Positions 4,894-8,016 of a stretch of DNA of 8,016 nucleotides are shown one piece after another. The stretch comes from Deltaproteobacteria bacterium (GTDB taxonomy: Bacteria > Desulfobacterota > Desulfobaccia > Desulfobaccales > 0-14-0-80-60-11): the NCBI GenBank assembly GCA_016874945.1, contig VGSO01000123.1, forward strand, positions 1 through 8,016, in the 5' to 3' direction. The notes under the pieces were generated by a model. It worked only from the letters and a program-made list of their open reading frames with translations, was not told where the DNA came from and did not search any database. Each line of letters opens with the position of its first letter. Position 1 is the stretch's first letter. The position numbers and the translations under genes were made by a program.

Positions 4894-4922
4894 TTGACAG
4901 CAATCTGGTATCAGAATAAAGA
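4894..4922 (+). promoter_or_regulatory. candidate sigma-70 promoter for the secreted-protein gene
   Basis: A perfect TTGACA (4894-4899) is followed, 17 bp later, by TAAAGA (4917-4922), a weak -10 with 3 of 6 consensus bases. The ATG lies 28 bp beyond, with an AGGGGGG ribosome site between. The -35 begins right after the REP unit. Confidence 0.45.
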
Positions 4923-4950
4923 AAACTAGCCAATAACAGGGGGGCCAATA

Positions 4951-5607
4951 ATGCCTTGGACTTTGACTTCCTTAATCGCATTCCTGGTTATCAGCTATGT
5001 CCAAGCGGTAGTGGCGCAAGCTGAGGCGCCGGTGGAATATGCGATAAGTCCTGACCGCACGGAGGTATTCATCAGTATTCCGGAGAAGAAAGAATCTTAT
5101 TATTTTAATAACAATGCAAAACGACTTAGTTACACGTATAAGATTCCTGGTAAATGGAAACCGTCGCAGGAATCGGCATTACTGGTGTCAGAGGACGGCC
5201 GCGCTTTTGTCGGCGTGATGCTCTATTCAACGAAAGAACTAGAAGGTTACGAGGGAAATGACCTTTTAACGCGTACTTCTAACTTAATCACTAAAAATTA
5301 TCAGCAGAAAATCGGAAAATCACCGGCCAGCAAAAAGCTGGTGTCATTTTCGTCTCCCCGGTCTGGAACCATGAAGTGGTCTGCCTCCTGGCATTCTGTG
5401 GGAAAGGACGGACGACCCGTTGAACTCAGGACCGACAAGGTTCTTTGGGAGATTTCCCCAGGATGGGTGGCCCAAATCACCGTAAATGGGACTTCAGATG
5501 ACGACGGCCTGGCACGGGGAATTCTTGAAACACTCAATGCAACTTCTAAACCTGAAGGCTACTGGCCTTTTATCCGCAGACACTTCCCGAAAGTTCCCGG
5601 CTCTTAA
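4951..5607 (+). CDS. secreted protein of unknown function, 218 aa
   Basis: The ATG at 4951 follows a G-rich ribosome site (AGGGGGG, 7-8 nt spacing). An in-frame TAG lies shortly upstream, so no longer form is possible beyond a few codons. Residues 5-23 (LTSLIAFLVISYVQAVVAQ) are hydrophobic and end near AQA, which looks like a signal peptide, although the n-region MPWT lacks the usual Lys/Arg. The rest is polar and rich in strands: FISIPEKKESYYFNN, LSYTYKIPGKWKP, FVGVMLYS, then KWSASWHSVG, LWEISPGWVAQITVNG and a final helix ARGILETL. No Cys and no catalytic motif stands out. The alternation of a short helix with a curved sheet, plus the last helix, recalls Mog1/PsbP-like domains, but this is only an impression. 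It reads in the same direction as coaE, 132 bp away. Confidence 0.8.
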   Translation: MPWTLTSLIAFLVISYVQAVVAQAEAPVEYAISPDRTEVFISIPEKKESYYFNNNAKRLSYTYKIPGKWKPSQESALLVSEDGRAFVGVMLYSTKELEGYEGNDLLTRTSNLITKNYQQKIGKSPASKKLVSFSSPRSGTMKWSASWHSVGKDGRPVELRTDKVLWEISPGWVAQITVNGTSDDDGLARGILETLNATSKPEGYWPFIRRHFPKVPGS

Positions 5608-5701
5608 TTGAAGCATACAGGATGAATACTTCCGGCGTGGCTGAATTCAACAAATGCAGCAAATATCAGGTGGGCGCCGCCCGCCATAAAAATTGAACTG
5701 A

Positions 5702-5724
5702 TAAGGTGGGCCATACCCACCTTA
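5702..5724. repeat. perfect 9-bp hairpin just upstream of coaE
   Basis: TAAGGTGGG (5702-5710), loop CCATA, then CCCACCTTA (5716-5724): a perfect REP-like palindrome with no T-run. It ends 15 bases before the coaE ATG, where a ribosome site would normally be exposed; none is evident in the remaining bases (CAACCTCCACCAGAT). Confidence 0.7.
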
Positions 5725-5739
5725 CAACCTCCACCAGAT

Positions 5740-6372
5740 ATGCTCAAAGTAGCCTTAACCGGCGGCGCCGGCACCGGCAAAACCACGGTGCTCAAGATGT
5801 TCCAGGAACTGGGGGCGCCGGTCATCGACGCCGATAGAATAGCCCGGGAGGTGGTGGCCAAAGGCCAGCCCGCCTATGCGGAACTGCGCCGGGCGTACGG
5901 GCCGGAATTTTTCAAAGAAGACGGCGAACTCAACCGGGCCCGCATGGCCAGCCTGGTTTTTGCCGACCCGGAGGCCCGGTGCGCCCTGGAAAAAATCGTC
6001 CATCCCTGGATGATCCGGGGGATTCAGGCCCGCCTGGAGGAACTGGAGCGGCAGGGGGAACCGCTGGCCATGGTGGAGTGCGCCGTTCTCTTCGAGTGCG
6101 GCATCCAGGACGGCTATGACCGGATCATTGTAGTGTACGCCGAGTCGGAGGACCAGGTGCAGCGCCTGGCGGACCGGGACCATCGGGAACCGGCGGAGAT
6201 CTCCGGCATTCTGGCGGCCCAGATGCCCGTGTCGGAAAAAGTGGCCCGGGCCGACTTCGTGGTGGACAACCGGGGTTCCCTGGAGGACACCCGCCGCCAG
6301 GTGGAAAATATCTGGCGCCAACTGCAAAAAATCATCTTGACAGGAAATGCTAAAAAGGTTACCGTTCAGTAG
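5740..6372 (+). CDS. coaE: dephospho-CoA kinase
   Basis: CoaE phosphorylates the 3'-OH of the dephospho-CoA ribose with ATP, the last step of coenzyme A synthesis, in the cytosol. The 210-aa protein has the P-loop GGAGTGKTT at residues 8-16 (the family usually has GGxGSGKS), then VIDADRIAREVV at 28-39 (the CoaE substrate/lid signature), a conserved HPWM, ECAVLFECG (strand with the family's acidic/hydrophobic turn), and ILAAQMPVSEKVARADFVVDN, the family's Q-loop/lid-to-C-terminal pattern. Length fits the family (about 200-206) plus a short tail. The start is set by the P-loop strand: MLKVALTGG is the standard beginning. The ribosome site is poor and a hairpin lies just upstream, suggesting weak or structured initiation. 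rho follows on the same strand after 278 bp, an arrangement I associate with deltaproteobacterial genomes. Confidence 0.95.
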   Translation: MLKVALTGGAGTGKTTVLKMFQELGAPVIDADRIAREVVAKGQPAYAELRRAYGPEFFKEDGELNRARMASLVFADPEARCALEKIVHPWMIRGIQARLEELERQGEPLAMVECAVLFECGIQDGYDRIIVVYAESEDQVQRLADRDHREPAEISGILAAQMPVSEKVARADFVVDNRGSLEDTRRQVENIWRQLQKIILTGNAKKVTVQ

Positions 6373-6562
6373 CCTCCCTTAGCAAATCCCAGGTTAGGAC
6401 CCGTTACTTTTTTTACTTTTGAGATTAACTTAACTCTGGTATTCCCCTGAGTGAAAGCAGGCGCCTGTCATTTCCCGTATTTCTGCACCACTTCCCAGTT
6501 AAGGCTAGTGGGACTCAATACTGAAATTTAACCACGCGAAATTCTAAATTCATCAACTTTTG

Positions 6563-6596
6563 GCCGCGCCTAATCCTTTCTTTGGATGGCCGCGGC
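6563..6596 (+). promoter_or_regulatory. hairpin in the rho 5' leader
   Basis: The 278 bases between coaE and rho hold no gene. Within them GCCGCG (6563-6568) pairs with CGCGGC (6591-6596), and inner CC/GG and ATCC/GGAT pairs extend the stem to about 12 bp with small bulges around a TTTCTTT loop. There is no T-run after it, so it is not an intrinsic terminator. About 60 bases earlier, 6461-6500 is C-rich and G-poor (15 C, 6 G of 40), as a rut-like site would be. In E. coli, rho is autoregulated by Rho-dependent attenuation in its leader; a similar role here is inference. I found no convincing promoter in this stretch. Confidence 0.4.
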
Positions 6597-6650
6597 TTAC
6601 ATAGGGCTTAAAGTATGGAACTTCGTAGTATAACTAATAAAGAGGCAATA

Positions 6651-7898
6651 ATGAATCTGTCGGATTTAAAACACAAAAAAATCAACGAACTGGCCGCCCT
6701 GGCCCGAGATCTGAGCGTGGAAGGGGCTGCCGGCATGCGGAAGCAGGAACTCATCTTCGCCATTCTCCAGGCCCAGGTGGAGAAAAATGGCATGATTTCC
6801 GGAGGCGGGGTCCTGGAAATTCTCCCCGACGGCTTCGGGTTCTTGCGGGCGCCGGATTACAACTACCTGCCGGGGCCGGACGACATCTATGTCTCCCCGT
6901 CCCAGATCCGGCGCTTCAACCTGCGCACCGGGGACACCATCGCCGGCCAGGTGCGGCCGCCCAAAGAGGGAGAGCGTTACTTCGCCCTTCTGAAGGTGGA
7001 GACGGTCAACTTCGAAGACCCCTCCGTGGCCCGGGACAAGATACTCTTCGACAACCTGACGCCCCTGTATCCTGACGAGCGCCTCAAGCTGGAAACGGAT
7101 CCGGACAATTATTCCGCCCGGGTCATGGACCTCATGACCCCCATCGGCATGGGTCAGCGGGGTCTCATCGTGGCCGCGCCCAGAACCGGCAAGACCATGC
7201 TGCTCCAGAACATTGCCAACTCCATCGCCCGGAACCACCCGGATGTCGTCCTTATCGTGCTCCTCATTGACGAGCGCCCGGAAGAAGTCACCGACATGGA
7301 GCGCTCGGTGAAGGCGGAAGTGGTGAGCTCCACTTTTGACGAACCGGCCCAGCGGCATATCCAGGTGGCGGAAATGGTCCTGGAAAAGGCCAAGCGCCTG
7401 GTAGAACATAAACGGGACGTGGTGATTCTCCTGGATTCCATCACCCGGCTGGCCCGGGCCTACAACACCGTCATCCCCGCCAGCGGCAAGATCCTTTCCG
7501 GCGGCCTGGACGCCAACGCCCTGCAAAGGCCCAAGCGCTTCTTCGGCGCGGCCCGGAACATCGAAGAAGGCGGCAGCCTCACCATCATCGCCACCGCGCT
7601 CATCGACACCGGCAGCCGCATGGATGAAGTCATTTTCGAAGAATTCAAGGGCACCGGCAACATGGAGATCCACCTGGACCGGAAGCTCACGGAAAAACGC
7701 ATCTTCCCGTCCATCAACATCAACGCCTCAGGCACCCGGAAAGAAGAACTGCTGCTCCCCCAAGAAGACCTGAACCGCATCTGGATCCTTCGGAAACTCT
7801 TGTCCCCGTTAAGCCCGGTGGACAGCATGGAATTCCTGCTGGAAAAACTCAAGGGCACCAAGAACAACCCCGATTTCCTGGCGTCCATGAACCGGTGA
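6651..7898 (+). CDS. rho: transcription termination factor Rho
   Basis: Rho is the hexameric RNA-dependent ATPase/translocase that ends transcription of untranslated RNA. I chose the ATG at 6651 (415 aa) because AGAGG sits 5 nt before it and the protein then begins [18 protein letters not shown], the standard Rho N-terminal domain. The in-frame ATG at 6615 would add 12 unsupported residues and has no ribosome site. In order: the N-terminal helical domain (about 1-45); the cold-shock-like primary RNA-binding domain with [18 protein letters not shown] sequence (here [19 protein letters not shown]); [19 protein letters not shown] with Walker A Lys181; [16 protein letters not shown] with Walker B Asp262; the Q-loop region [20 protein letters not shown]; and [17 protein letters not shown] around the R-loop and arginine finger. 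The length is close to E. coli Rho (419) with no large insertion. APRTGKT replaces the more common PPKAGKT. Confidence 0.97.
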   Translation: MNLSDLKHKKINELAALARDLSVEGAAGMRKQELIFAILQAQVEKNGMISGGGVLEILPDGFGFLRAPDYNYLPGPDDIYVSPSQIRRFNLRTGDTIAGQVRPPKEGERYFALLKVETVNFEDPSVARDKILFDNLTPLYPDERLKLETDPDNYSARVMDLMTPIGMGQRGLIVAAPRTGKTMLLQNIANSIARNHPDVVLIVLLIDERPEEVTDMERSVKAEVVSSTFDEPAQRHIQVAEMVLEKAKRLVEHKRDVVILLDSITRLARAYNTVIPASGKILSGGLDANALQRPKRFFGAARNIEEGGSLTIIATALIDTGSRMDEVIFEEFKGTGNMEIHLDRKLTEKRIFPSININASGTRKEELLLPQEDLNRIWILRKLLSPLSPVDSMEFLLEKLKGTKNNPDFLASMNR

Positions 7899-7941
7899 GC
7901 TGTGAAATCTGCGTAATCTGTGGTGCCTCTTGCAAAATTAT

Positions 7942-7992
7942 GTAGCCGCAGGCTTCAGCCTGCGCCGGCACAGGCTGGAAAGCCTGTGCTAC
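7942..7992 (+). repeat. two-hairpin REP unit, copy B, after rho
   Basis: This 51-bp unit is identical to 4841-4891 except for two bases: T to C in the first loop and G to C in the spacer. Both hairpins (GCAGGC/GCCTGC and GCACAGGCT/AGCCTGTGC) are intact. It lies 44 bp after the rho stop in the same orientation as copy A and could protect or end the rho transcript, although there is no T-run. Confidence 0.85.
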
Positions 7993-8016
7993 TGAATCCG
8001 AGTTTCTGGTTTTTTC

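Noticed and set aside
5755..7888. Long minus-strand frames opposite coaE and rho (up to 335 codons).
   Set aside because: They are shadows of two certain genes in GC-rich DNA.
7899..7941. ATCTGCGTAATCTGTG after rho as a possible tandem repeat or terminator.
   Set aside because: It has no stem with a T-run, and the similarity between halves is short; only the REP unit after it is supported.

Overview
The window looks like a chromosomal piece of a GC-rich Gram-negative bacterium. The coaE–rho pairing, the signal-peptide nitroreductase and the overall style suggest a Desulfobacterota (deltaproteobacterial) lineage, but no marker in the window fixes the taxonomy. Two genes are universal housekeeping genes (coaE, rho). 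The rest is accessory or repeat-loaded DNA. I saw no tRNA and no CRISPR array.

Layout, left to right. Positions 1-387 hold the 3' part of a PaaI-type hotdog thioesterase gene whose start lies before the window. It is followed by a region hit by a 102-bp element with terminal inverted repeats. Two identical direct copies lie at 393-494 and 752-853. The first is bracketed by an 8-bp duplication that contains the thioesterase stop codon; the second has no duplication and sits between two truncated minus-strand reading frames. From 1036 to 2969 (minus strand) are a DNA methyltransferase fused to an Mrr-like nuclease domain and, downstream of it, a small CxxC protein. Next on the minus strand are an exported SagB-type nitroreductase (3122-3796) and a YefM/YoeB-type toxin-antitoxin pair (3818-4323) in which each gene carries one single-base frameshift.

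From 4384 to 4891 is a compact repeat zone. It contains a strong minus-strand terminator and a 5S rRNA gene with no 23S beside it, about 153 nt long. Two of the 5S arms are replaced by sequence matching a REP hairpin found elsewhere in the window. It also contains an inverted-repeat element of about 141 bp with a second palindromic repeat nested in it, and a two-hairpin REP unit. On the plus strand follow a secreted protein of unknown function (4951-5607) with a promoter abutting the REP unit, coaE (5740-6372), a 278-bp leader region and rho (6651-7898). A second copy of the two-hairpin REP unit lies just after rho (7942-7992).

Functionally, coaE (last step of CoA synthesis) and rho (transcription termination) are core genes. 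The methyltransferase-nuclease and the toxin-antitoxin pair are defence or maintenance genes, the second apparently dead. The most distinctive aspect is the repeat biology: one REP hairpin family occurs four times, two of them inside a 5S rRNA gene, and a tiny TIR element is caught with what looks like a fresh target duplication.
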